From Thermoplasmatales archaeon (GTDB lineage: Archaea; Thermoplasmatota; Thermoplasmata; Methanomassiliicoccales; Methanomethylophilaceae), in assembly GCA_012522645.1 (NCBI GenBank), contig JAAYKC010000060.1:1-6410 (forward strand): 6,410 nucleotides of DNA, written 5' to 3'. Below the pieces are notes generated by a model. The model made no database searches, had not been told where the DNA came from, and saw only the letters and a list, made by a program, of their open reading frames with translations. Positions 1-6,110 of this stretch are shown here, piece by piece (the first letter of the stretch is position 1; the number at the start of each line of letters is the position of its first letter). The translations under genes were made by a program, and so were the position numbers.

Positions 1-12
1 TCTTTTCACAAA

Positions 13-22
13 ACATTTTAAT
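13..22 (+). promoter_or_regulatory. TATA-like box for tRNA-Ser
   Basis: An AT-rich stretch with the core TTTTAA at 16-21 is centred about 29 bp before the first base of tRNA-Ser. This is the expected distance for an archaeal TATA box. The tRNA-Arg gene at the other end of the window has a similar box (TTTAAA) at almost the same distance, about 30 bp, which supports both calls. No clear BRE was recognised. Confidence 0.45.
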
Positions 23-47
23 GCAAGTACCAGTTTGTCGACAGAGA

Positions 48-131
48 GCCGAGATAGCCCAGCCCGGTAAGGCGCGAGCCTGGAAAGCTCGTGGAGACTT
101 CTCCTCGGGAGTTCGAATCTCCCTCTCGGCG
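48..131 (+). tRNA. tRNA-Ser, anticodon GGA
   Basis: All arms fold. The acceptor stem 48-54 / 124-130 has seven Watson-Crick pairs, with discriminator G at 131. The D stem is 57-59 / 71-73. The anticodon stem is 75-79 / 87-91, with a 7-nt loop holding GGA at 82-84. A long variable arm with stem GGAG / CTCC (93-96 / 101-104) is the class II feature expected of serine tRNA. The T arm is GGGAG-TTCGAAT-CTCCC at 107-123. There is no intron. The 3' CCA is not encoded (the bases after the discriminator are CCT), so it would be added after transcription. It reads UCC and UCU codons. Confidence 0.96.
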
Positions 132-171
132 CCTTCCTGTTTCGATTTAGCGCTACAAACGCGGTTATCGA

Positions 172-183
172 CCGATTTTTCGG
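172..183 (+). terminator. possible terminator after tRNA-Ser
   Basis: CCGA / TCGG can form a 4-bp hairpin around a T run (TTTTT at 176-180), about 45 bp downstream of tRNA-Ser and before the next gene. T-rich stretches terminate archaeal transcription, so this is a plausible stop site. The hairpin is short and may be incidental. Confidence 0.3.
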
Positions 184-185
184 CA

Positions 186-208
186 TAATCATATACCCTC
201 AAGGGGAG
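186..208 (+). promoter_or_regulatory. candidate promoter and ribosome binding site for the CARF-like gene
   Basis: A TATA-like stretch (TCATATAC, about 189-196) lies 23-30 bp before the ATG at 219. A GGGGAG purine run at 203-208 sits 10 bp before the same ATG. The two compete: a transcript started from this box would begin close to the ATG and would lack the purine run. Either the gene is nearly leaderless, or transcription starts further upstream and uses the Shine-Dalgarno-like run. The sequence does not decide between them. Confidence 0.3.
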
Positions 209-218
209 TCCGGACCCG

Positions 219-1022
219 ATGTCGGCAGAGAAACATGACAAGGTCATGGTTGCATGTGTGACCTTTGAGACCGTTATGGTCGTGGACCCTATCCTGAAAG
301 AGCGTCCGGACAGGCTGCATCTGATACATTTCGTCAAGGACCCGAATAATCCTTCATTCATGGTATATCAGGAATTCTACGACGAGGTGTGCAGGCTTGT
401 ACGTTCCTCATCCCCCGATACAGAAATAGTCGAGCATAAGGCGAAGGTCTATGACTACCAGGAGATGATGAAAACCGTCCTGAACATACTTCTGTCAGAA
501 CGCGGAAGGGAATCGGATGTCTGGGTCAATGTATCCTCCGGGACTCCGGAATATTCCGCCGCATCCGCCATAGCGGCAATGATGGTGCCCGGCACCGTAC
601 CGTTCACCGTCGGCACAAAGGCATATACCACCTCTGAAAAGGACATAAGGAGCCTCTACTACAGGGACGGGAGGCCTTTGGGACTCACGGCGGAGACCTT
701 CGATCTCAGACCCATCGGGACGTATAAAGTGGACATACCTGACGAAGATCTCGTCAGGTGCCTGAGAGGCGTTCTTGAGATATCGAAGAAGAGCATGCCG
801 CCGAGGACCGTATGCATCAATGAATTGAAGAAGCAGGGCCTCTGGAACTTCGTCCCTGAGGCCGGGAGAGGCAAGACGGATGACCGGCATAAGGAGAAGA
901 TGTACTTCGGCAGGCATTATCTCAAGCAATGGGAGGATGAAGGCTGGGTGGAGAAGGATGGCAGAACATACAGGATCACTCCCCTGGGAGAATCCATGGT
1001 GAATACGTTCTACACAGAATAG
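219..1022 (+). CDS. CARF-like sensor with C-terminal winged helix (HFX_2341 / DUF6293-like regulator)
   Basis: A 267-residue soluble protein with no signal peptide or membrane segment. Residues 1-165 look like a Rossmann-type CARF (CRISPR-associated Rossmann fold) domain. Strand-like stretches are VMVACVTF (9-16) and LHLIHFV (33-39), followed by the hallmark VNVSSGTP (103-110), which in this superfamily is the ligand-contacting strand-to-helix turn. Residues 177-265 resemble a winged helix-turn-helix (INELKKQGLW, YLKQWEDEGWVEKDG, YRITPLGE). The overall plan matches archaeal HFX_2341-family transcription regulators as I remember them. The likely role is ligand-dependent DNA binding, with a cyclic oligonucleotide or other nucleotide as possible ligand. 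No CRISPR repeats or cas genes are visible here. It stands alone, 60 bp before the next gene, which has its own promoter. It ends in TAG, and the frame stays open into the next gene. The fold call is reasonably firm, the ligand and targets are not known. Confidence 0.72.
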   Translation: MSAEKHDKVMVACVTFETVMVVDPILKERPDRLHLIHFVKDPNNPSFMVYQEFYDEVCRLVRSSSPDTEIVEHKAKVYDYQEMMKTVLNILLSERGRESDVWVNVSSGTPEYSAASAIAAMMVPGTVPFTVGTKAYTTSEKDIRSLYYRDGRPLGLTAETFDLRPIGTYKVDIPDEDLVRCLRGVLEISKKSMPPRTVCINELKKQGLWNFVPEAGRGKTDDRHKEKMYFGRHYLKQWEDEGWVEKDGRTYRITPLGESMVNTFYTE

Positions 1023-1040
1023 GCGGCCCGCAGGAATACC

Positions 1041-1048
1041 TTATATAA
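1041..1048 (+). promoter_or_regulatory. TATA box of the ACT-hom-cimA operon
   Basis: TTATATAA is a near-ideal archaeal TATA box in otherwise GC-rich intergenic DNA. Its centre predicts a transcription start near 1068-1072. That leaves a leader of about 12 nt carrying GAGAGG (1070-1075), placed 7 bp before the ATG at 1083. The leader is too short for a riboswitch or attenuator, so any transcriptional control should act through DNA-binding proteins near the box. Confidence 0.75.
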
Positions 1049-1082
1049 GCGCGCACCTAATAAAGTGGCGAGAGGCAGGCAA

Positions 1083-1577
1083 ATGCTAGTAAACGCAGAC
1101 ATTTATGTAAAGGACATCCCCGGAAGCCTTGTCAGATCATTGGAGCCCATATCTGCAGTGGACGGCAACATAGTGGGTGTTGTCCACAATCGTGAGCAGG
1201 TCATAGACGGAATGATAAGCGTGAACCTGACATTCAATGTGGAAGCCGAGAAGCTGGAAGCGCTCAAGACCATGTGGAAGAGCAGGGATGTCGTCATAGC
1301 CCAGATGGGCTCCGTTACAGGCGCTGTGCCCATGGATTACATACTGATCGGCGATGCGAACAGCAATTTCACCGAGAAGCTCATGAAGGAGGCTGCCGAG
1401 TCGATCGCCTTCTCCTCTTACGAGGTGAATACTTCCTCTTATACGGACGGCGAAGGCAGGACTGTGAGGATATCCGCGAAGCTGGAAACGAAGGAGGATG
1501 CGAAGAAATTGGACGCGTTCATGATAGAATCCTGCGCAAAGAAGAAGCTCACCTGCATAAGGGGACTGACTGCATGA
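1083..1577 (+). CDS. tandem ACT-type amino-acid-binding protein, partner of homoserine dehydrogenase
   Basis: A 164-residue cytosolic protein. The first half (about 1-80) is an ACT domain: strand VNADIYV, then DIPGSLVRSL (11-20) at the usual ligand-binding loop and helix, then strand-helix-strand. The second half (about 85-164) looks like a divergent second ACT-like unit. Archaea often carry such a stand-alone ACT protein beside hom, so it probably senses a pathway amino acid (threonine or a relative) and adjusts the enzyme; this role is inferred. The ATG at 1083 is preferred to the in-frame GTG at 1065, because the TATA box at 1041 would start transcription after that GTG and because GAGAGG lies 7 bp before the ATG. 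The stop codon overlaps the hom start by 4 bp (ATGA), which implies translational coupling. Confidence 0.82.
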   Translation: MLVNADIYVKDIPGSLVRSLEPISAVDGNIVGVVHNREQVIDGMISVNLTFNVEAEKLEALKTMWKSRDVVIAQMGSVTGAVPMDYILIGDANSNFTEKLMKEAAESIAFSSYEVNTSSYTDGEGRTVRISAKLETKEDAKKLDAFMIESCAKKKLTCIRGLTA

Positions 1578-2584
1578 GGATCTTCATATCCGGATTCGGG
1601 AACATAGGCCTCGGGTTCTTCGAAACCCTGCTGATCAGAGAGACCTTTCTGAAGAACAGGTACAAGGACGACCCTGTGACCGTGGTCGGAGTGGTCGATT
1701 CCAAAAGCTACGAGTATAATGATGATGAGTACAAGATCTGCGGATTCTGCACCATAGGCAGCAAGAAGACCACGGGAAGGCTGCACAAGGACAGGAACAG
1801 TCTGTCCTGCAGGGAGATAATGGATATGGTGGACTTCGACCTGCTTATAGAGGCGGGGCCCACGAACATAACCGACGGAGGGGAGGGGCTGGAGAACATA
1901 AGGCACGCCCTCAGGAAAGGGAAGGACGTCATAACCGTGAACAAAGGACCGCTGGCACTTGCATATTCCGAGCTCAGCGCCCTGGCCGAGAAGAACGGCT
2001 GCCACCTTCGTTTCGAAGGTTCCGTCGGAGGCGGCATGCCCATAATCAACCTGTGCAACGAAGCACTGGTCGGACAGAGGATAATCTCCATACAGGGGAT
2101 ATTCAACGGCACCTGCAATCTGATACTCAGCAGGATGGACAGCGGCATACCCTTCGAGCAGGCCCTCAGGGAAGCGCAGCAGCTGGGCTATGCCGAGAGC
2201 GATCCCACCTACGACATAAAAGGCATAGATGCGGCATCAAAGGTCTCCATACTGGCTAATTCCGTATTCAACAGGAATGTGACCTTCTCAGATGTTTCCG
2301 TCACCGGCATAGACACGGTTACCGGAGAGGCGGTCAGAATGGCTGCGGAGAAGGGGATGGTCATAAGGCACATCGGCGAGATCTCAAATGATAAGCTGGA
2401 GGTCGCCCCCAGGCTCATACCGAAGAATCATCCCCTGAGTGTGTCGGGCTCCCTTAATAAAGCCCAGGTCATAACGGACATGGCAGGACCGATAACCGTG
2501 TCCGGCCGCGGAGCCGGCAAGAGCGAGACGGGATCGGCCATACTCAGTGACCTCATTTGGATAATGGACAGACGGAATGCGTAG
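1574..2584 (+). CDS. hom: homoserine dehydrogenase
   Basis: Catalyses NAD(P)H-dependent reduction of aspartate semialdehyde to homoserine, the branch point to threonine and methionine. The 336 residues start with the dinucleotide-binding GFGNIG (7-12). Further family motifs are VNKGPLAL (122-129, with the conserved Lys124), EGSVGGGMP (148-156), GIFNGTCN (175-182) and GYAESDPTYDIKGIDAASK (205-223). The last holds Glu208, Asp219 and Lys223, which line up with the family's substrate-binding and catalytic residues. It ends right after the catalytic domain, with no C-terminal ACT domain; the separate ACT protein upstream probably supplies that function. The ATG at 1574 overlaps the previous stop; the same frame is open back to 1274, but that stretch is inside the ACT gene. 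The stop is TAG, followed by one GAA codon and then the in-frame cimA ATG. Confidence 0.96.
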   Translation: MRIFISGFGNIGLGFFETLLIRETFLKNRYKDDPVTVVGVVDSKSYEYNDDEYKICGFCTIGSKKTTGRLHKDRNSLSCREIMDMVDFDLLIEAGPTNITDGGEGLENIRHALRKGKDVITVNKGPLALAYSELSALAEKNGCHLRFEGSVGGGMPIINLCNEALVGQRIISIQGIFNGTCNLILSRMDSGIPFEQALREAQQLGYAESDPTYDIKGIDAASKVSILANSVFNRNVTFSDVSVTGIDTVTGEAVRMAAEKGMVIRHIGEISNDKLEVAPRLIPKNHPLSVSGSLNKAQVITDMAGPITVSGRGAGKSETGSAILSDLIWIMDRRNA

Positions 2585-2587
2585 GAA

Positions 2588-4159
2588 ATGCCCAGAGTAT
2601 ACATTTATGACACGACGCTCAGAGACGGTGCCCAGACTGAGGGCATATCTTTCTCTCTGAAGGATAAGCAGGAGATACTGGACTCCCTGGATGAATTCGG
2701 TGCGGATTTCGTCGAATGCGGCATGCCCGCCTCCAACCCAAAGGACGCCGAGCTCTTCGAATCACTCAGGGAGAGTACGACCGGTGCGAAGGTGGTCGCT
2801 TTCGGCAGCACCCGCCGACCCGGGATCAGAGCGGAGGATGACCCTCAGCTGAATGTCCTGGCAGAGAGCTCCGCCGATACCGTATGCATATTCGGAAAGG
2901 CCTGGGACTTCCATGTGACAGATGCCCTGAACACCACTCTTGAGGAGAATCTCAGGATGATAGATGACAGCATAAGGTTCCTCATATCGAGGGGCAAAGA
3001 GGTCATATTCGATGCAGAGCACTTCTTCGACGGTTACGCGGATAATCCCGAGTACACCATGGAGGTCGCCAAGACTGCTTCTGACGCGGGAGCCGCATGG
3101 GTCGTGCTCTGTGACACCAACGGAGGAACATTGGTGGAAGCGGTCTCGGAGATCACTGCCGAGGTCGTCGGGAGCATCGACGCCGCTGTCGGCATACATT
3201 GCCATAACGATTCGGATCTGGCCGTGGCATGCAGCCTGGCCGCCGTAAAGAGCGGGGCGAACATGGTCCAGGGGACCGTCAACGGCCTGGGGGAGAGATG
3301 CGGCAATGCGAATCTCTGCTCCATAATACCCAGCCTCATGCTCAAGATGGGATACGAGACCGGAGTCGGCCTTGACGGGCTGACGCACCTCAGCAAGAAG
3401 ATCTCCGAGGTGGCGAACACCAGGAACATACCCCATCTGCCTTACGTGGGCGACAAGGCATTCGCCCACAAGGGCGGCATGCACGTGAGCGCCCTGCGCA
3501 AGAACCCCAGGACCTATGAGCATATAGCCCCGGAGACCGTGGGCAACATACGCAGGGTCCTCGTATCCGAGGTGTCCGGAAGGGCGAGCATAGAGGAGAA
3601 GATGAAGATCCTCGGCATACCCGCCACGGACAAGAACATAGATTCCATACTCAGCACGGTGAAGGACATGGAGTCCCAGGGCTACCAGTTCGACGGAGCC
3701 GATGCCAGCTTCGAGCTGATGGTCCGCAAGAGCTCCGGGGACTTTGATGACCCATTCGACCTGGCGGGATTCAGACTGTTCATAGATGAGGTGGGGGACA
3801 AGAAGCTCACCTCTGAGGCCAGCATCAAGGTGGTCGACCGTTTCGGAAACATAGAGCACACGGCATCCGACGGGAACGGTCCCGTGGACGCCCTTGACAG
3901 CGCACTGAGGAAGGCACTGACCAAATTCTATCCGTTCCTGAGCGGCATAAAGCTGGTTGATTATAAGGTGAGGGTCCTTGATGAGAAGGCGGCCACCGCC
4001 GCTCCGGTAAGGGTTCTGATAACGTCCTCTGACGGAAAGGACAACTGGACCACCATAGGCGTGTCCGACAACGTTATAGAGGCCTCTCTCATCGCACTCT
4101 CTGACTCGATAGAGTTCGCCATATTCAGGAATGAGGCCGGTAAAAAGGGATCACAATGA
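2588..4159 (+). CDS. cimA: (R)-citramalate synthase
   Basis: Condenses acetyl-CoA with pyruvate to citramalate, the first step of the threonine-independent route to 2-oxobutanoate and isoleucine. The 523 residues match the longer CimA family. The catalytic TIM barrel begins with DTTLRDGAQ (8-16) and continues with GMPASNPKDAELF (45-57), HCHNDSDLAVA (204-214, metal-binding His204 and His206), GTVNGLGERCGNANL (229-243) and GDKAFAHKGGMHVSA (288-302). A LeuA-type regulatory domain fills about 380-510 (DGNGPVDALDSALRKAL, LVDYKVRVLD, GVSDNVIEAS), where end-product (isoleucine) inhibition acts in relatives. Homocitrate and isopropylmalate synthases are relatives, but GMPASNPKD and the C-terminal domain favour citramalate. 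It starts 3 bp after hom and overlaps the next gene by 4 bp. There is no strong Shine-Dalgarno, so it probably depends on coupling to hom translation. Confidence 0.94.
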   Translation: MPRVYIYDTTLRDGAQTEGISFSLKDKQEILDSLDEFGADFVECGMPASNPKDAELFESLRESTTGAKVVAFGSTRRPGIRAEDDPQLNVLAESSADTVCIFGKAWDFHVTDALNTTLEENLRMIDDSIRFLISRGKEVIFDAEHFFDGYADNPEYTMEVAKTASDAGAAWVVLCDTNGGTLVEAVSEITAEVVGSIDAAVGIHCHNDSDLAVACSLAAVKSGANMVQGTVNGLGERCGNANLCSIIPSLMLKMGYETGVGLDGLTHLSKKISEVANTRNIPHLPYVGDKAFAHKGGMHVSALRKNPRTYEHIAPETVGNIRRVLVSEVSGRASIEEKMKILGIPATDKNIDSILSTVKDMESQGYQFDGADASFELMVRKSSGDFDDPFDLAGFRLFIDEVGDKKLTSEASIKVVDRFGNIEHTASDGNGPVDALDSALRKALTKFYPFLSGIKLVDYKVRVLDEKAATAAPVRVLITSSDGKDNWTTIGVSDNVIEASLIALSDSIEFAIFRNEAGKKGSQ

Positions 4160-4428
4160 ACAGAACTATAGTCACGCTCGTGGGCAAGGACATGGTGGGC
4201 ATAATAGCCAAGGTGTGCACCTACTTCGCAGAGAACAACATCAATATCCTGGACATCGCCCAGACGACCGTACAGGATTTCATCAACATGATGATGATAG
4301 TCGACACTTCGAAGACGGACAAGAGCTTCTCTCAGATGACGGAAGAACTGGACAAGATCGGCGATAAGATCTGCTGCACCATAAAAGCGCAGCATGAAGA
4401 GATATTCAATATGATGCACAGAGTCTGA
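4156..4428 (+). CDS. small ACT domain protein (UPF0237 family)
   Basis: A 90-residue single ACT domain, the usual full length for the family. The opening strand RTIVTLVGKD is followed by GKDMVGIIAKVCTYFAEN (10-27), the typical ACT ligand loop and helix. NINILDIAQTTVQDFINMMMIVD (28-50) forms the next two strands, and the C-terminal part is helical. ACT domains dimerise and bind small ligands, often amino acids. This family is nearly always next to a DUF711 gene, as it is here (5 bp gap), so the pair probably works together. The start overlaps the cimA stop (ATGA), with an AAGGGA run 5 bp before it. The ligand is unknown; an amino acid of the Asp or branched-chain group is a guess from context. 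Confidence 0.92.
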   Translation: MNRTIVTLVGKDMVGIIAKVCTYFAENNINILDIAQTTVQDFINMMMIVDTSKTDKSFSQMTEELDKIGDKICCTIKAQHEEIFNMMHRV

Positions 4429-4433
4429 TCCGA

Positions 4434-5804
4434 ATGGGCATGATAGATCCGTACGAGGTCCTCGAGACCAACAATATGATCGAGCGGGAGAATCTGGATG
4501 TGAGGACGGTCACCATGGGCATAAGCCTCATGGACTGCTGCGATCCGGACCTGGATGCGCTCAACATGAAGATCTATGATAAGATCGTGAGCACCGCCCG
4601 GAACCTCATTCCGGTAGCCGAGGAGATCAGCCTCGAGTACGGGATCCCGATAGTCAACAAAAGGGTCTCGATCACCCCTATCGGCATCGTCGGCGCCTCC
4701 GCGTGCAGGTCACCGGAGGATTTCGTTACGATAGCGCACACTTTGGAAAAAGCGGCGCAGAAGATAGGCATCAATTTCATAGGGGGATACTCCGCGCTTG
4801 TAGCGAAGGGGATGACCCGCTCGGACAGGATGCTGATCGACTCCATTCCCGAGGCCCTGGGGAGTACCGAGAGGGTCTGCGCGTCCGTGGGTGTCGCCAC
4901 CACTAAGATCGGCATAAATATGGATGCGGTCAGGCTGATGGGCGATATTATAAAGAAGACGGCACAGAGGACCGCGGACAGGGATTCCATCGGATGCACG
5001 AAGCTCGTTGTATTCTGCAATCCCCCTGACGACAATCCGTTCATGGCGGGAGCATTCCACGGTGTGACCGAAACGGATGCCGTTATAAACGTCGGCGTCA
5101 GCGGGCCCGGTGTGGTCAAGACCGCAGTGTCCCGGGCCAGGGACGGGGATTTCGAGACCTTGTGCGAAACCATAAAGAAAACATCATTCAAAGTTACAAG
5201 AGTGGGCCAATTGGTCGCCAAGGAGGCTTCCAGGAGGCTCGGTGTGCCCTTCGGGATAGTTGATCTGTCCCTGGCACCCACTCCGGCAGTGGGAGACAGC
5301 ATCGCAGAGATACTTCAGGAGATGGGTCTGGAGATGGTGGGGGCGCCGGGGACCACCGCGGCATTGGCCATACTCAACGACCAGGTGAAGAAGGGCGGCA
5401 TAATGGCCTCATCCTATGTGGGAGGCCTCAGCGGCGCATTCATACCCGTCAGCGAGGACAGCAGCATGGCAGAGGCCGTGACCGCAGGAGCCCTTACCCT
5501 TGAGAAACTGGAAGCCATGACCTGTGTATGCTCTGTCGGTCTCGATATGATAGCCGTTCCCGGGAATACGGCGCCGGAGACCCTGGCCGGGATAATAGCC
5601 GATGAGATGGCCATAGGGATGATCAATCAGAAGACCACCGCGGTCAGGATCATACCGGTCATAGGGAAGGATATCGGGGACAGGGCCGAATTCGGAGGTC
5701 TCTTGGGCGCATCCCCTATCATGCCGGTCAACAGGTTCAGCTGCGGCGGCTTCGTCAACCGGGGCGGAAGGATTCCTGCTCCCATACACAGCTTCAAGAA
5801 CTGA
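4434..5804 (+). CDS. DUF711 / UPF0210 'PFL family' protein of unknown function
   Basis: A 456-residue cytosolic protein, full length for the family (about 450), ending in the characteristic IPAPIHSFKN. Conserved blocks are RTVTMGISLMDC (24-35), VNKRVSITPI (74-83), FIGGYSALV (115-123), NPFMAGAFHG (201-210), INVGVSGPGVV (218-228), VDLSLAPTPAVGDS (276-289), GGLSGAFIPVSED (330-342) and CSVGLDMIAVPG (366-377). From memory, the family is grouped with pyruvate formate-lyase-like folds, but I see no glycyl-radical motif and do not infer that chemistry. Dense Gly-rich motifs and invariant acidic and polar residues suggest an enzyme. Position behind hom, cimA and its ACT partner suggests a role in amino-acid metabolism. 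The start could be ATG 4434 or ATG 4440; neither has a good Shine-Dalgarno, and coupling to the preceding stop is likely. Confidence 0.93.
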   Translation: MGMIDPYEVLETNNMIERENLDVRTVTMGISLMDCCDPDLDALNMKIYDKIVSTARNLIPVAEEISLEYGIPIVNKRVSITPIGIVGASACRSPEDFVTIAHTLEKAAQKIGINFIGGYSALVAKGMTRSDRMLIDSIPEALGSTERVCASVGVATTKIGINMDAVRLMGDIIKKTAQRTADRDSIGCTKLVVFCNPPDDNPFMAGAFHGVTETDAVINVGVSGPGVVKTAVSRARDGDFETLCETIKKTSFKVTRVGQLVAKEASRRLGVPFGIVDLSLAPTPAVGDSIAEILQEMGLEMVGAPGTTAALAILNDQVKKGGIMASSYVGGLSGAFIPVSEDSSMAEAVTAGALTLEKLEAMTCVCSVGLDMIAVPGNTAPETLAGIIADEMAIGMINQKTTAVRIIPVIGKDIGDRAEFGGLLGASPIMPVNRFSCGGFVNRGGRIPAPIHSFKN

Positions 5805-5820
5805 GATTCCCGCATGATGC

Positions 5821-5834
5821 AGTGATATCTCACT
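5821..5834 (+). terminator. weak hairpin after the operon, possible transcription end
   Basis: AGTGA / TCACT flank a TATC loop 16 bp after the DUF711 stop and are followed by a modestly T-rich stretch (CTTCATTGTCT). It lies in the 112-bp space between the operon and the convergent tRNA-Trp, where a transcription end is expected. The hairpin is short and there is no long T run. Nothing else was recognised in this gap. Confidence 0.2.
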
Positions 5835-5957
5835 CTTCATTGTCTGAAAGAACTCACACCGGGATAAGACCCGCACGTCAGGTAAAGGGTTCGAGGGAAG
5901 AAGTTTGCGCAAGAGGTGGGGGCAGGGAGATTTGAACTCCCGTCAGCGGGTTTCCAC

Positions 5958-5980
5958 CACAGAGGGAGCTACCCTCCGTG
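5958..5980 (-). other. second hairpin of the tRNA-Trp intron
   Basis: CACGGAGGG (5980-5972) pairs with CCCTCTGTG (5966-5958) around the loop TAGCT. This gives nine pairs, one of them G-U. It lies between the guide RNA domain and the 3' splice site. It would place the C/D domain and this hairpin side by side as two branches above the anticodon stem, which may explain why the splice-site fold is not a simple linear bulge-helix-bulge. The stem is clear; its role is inferred. Confidence 0.65.
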
Positions 5981-5983
5981 AAA

Positions 5984-6048
5984 TTATGAGTCATCGCTCC
6001 AGTTACTCATCAACTGTCAGCAAACCCATTTCTAATCACGCTCTATAA
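5984..6048 (-). ncRNA. intron-encoded box C/D guide RNA for C34 and C39 of tRNA-Trp
   Basis: Inside the tRNA-Trp intron, read on the minus strand: box C GTGATTA (6039-6033), a 12-nt guide (6032-6021), box D' CTGA (6020-6017), spacer CAG, box C' TTGATGA (6013-6007), a 12-nt guide (6006-5995) and box D ATGA (5994-5991). Both guides have the standard archaeal 12-nt length. A terminal stem, TTAT(a)GAG with CTCATAA (6048-6041 / 5990-5984), closes the element. By the rule that the nucleotide paired five bases before box D or D' is methylated, the D guide (AACTGGAGC) selects C34 and the D' guide (TGGGTTTG) selects C39. Box C has U for G at its sixth base and box D has A for C at its first; in the C/D k-turn these two bases pair, so the change is compensatory (U-A for G-C). 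The same arrangement is established for the Haloferax volcanii pre-tRNA-Trp intron, which guides positions 34 and 39. Confidence 0.85.
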
Positions 6049-6093
6049 CTGGAGCCCGCCAGTCTACCAGGTTAGCCTATACCCCCTTGTAAA

Positions 6094-6109
6094 CTGAATG
6101 GAGTTTCAG
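6094..6109 (-). repeat. short inverted repeat between the eL41 gene and tRNA-Trp
   Basis: CTGAA / TTCAG, five pairs with a 6-nt loop, fills most of the 24-bp gap between the eL41 stop codon and the 5' end of tRNA-Trp. If the two are one transcript, this would be the spacer that must be cut to free the tRNA. It could be incidental. Confidence 0.3.
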
Positions 6110-6110
6110 A

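Larger units (their letters stand above)
5917..6086 (-). tRNA. tRNA-Trp, anticodon CCA, with a 97-nt intron
   Basis: The exons are 6086-6049 and 5951-5917, 73 nt when joined. The acceptor stem 6086-6080 / 5924-5918 is GGGGGTA against TGCCCCC, with one G-U pair and discriminator A (5917). The anticodon stem GCGGG / CCCGC (6059-6055 / 5950-5946) closes a loop CTCCAGA with CCA at 6052-6050. The T arm is GGGAG-TTCAAAT-CTCCC. CCA is not encoded. The intron falls between positions 37 and 38, the classic archaeal site. The D stem is poor: G-U, G-C, a C-A mismatch and U-G. The bulge-helix-bulge at the splice sites is not perfect by eye: CTCC (32-35) against the intron's GTGG has one mismatch, while TCCA / TGGA pairs fully but shifts the bulges. 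No TATA box fits in the 24 bp before it, so it is probably cotranscribed with the eL41 gene. Confidence 0.92.

Noticed and set aside
1065..1082. GTG start six codons upstream for the first ACT gene
   Set aside because: The TATA box at 1041-1048 predicts transcription starting after this GTG, and the ATG at 1083 has a well-placed GAGAGG.
1274..1573. N-terminal extension of homoserine dehydrogenase back to 1274
   Set aside because: The extra 100 residues lie inside the ACT gene in another frame, resemble no family sequence, and the GFGNIG motif begins properly from the ATG at 1574.
2762..3859. A 365-codon open frame on the minus strand opposite cimA
   Set aside because: It lies entirely over a well-conserved citramalate synthase reading frame, its translation shows no family motif, and long antisense frames are common opposite codon-biased GC-rich genes.
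4574..5302. A 242-codon minus-strand frame opposite DUF711
   Set aside because: It is antisense to a strongly conserved gene, with no recognisable motif and no promoter or ribosome binding site that stands out.
5917..6086. Possible tRNA-Pyl, because the lineage may use pyrrolysine
   Set aside because: The anticodon is CCA, not CTA, the cloverleaf has ordinary dimensions, and the intron guides match tRNA-Trp positions 34 and 39.
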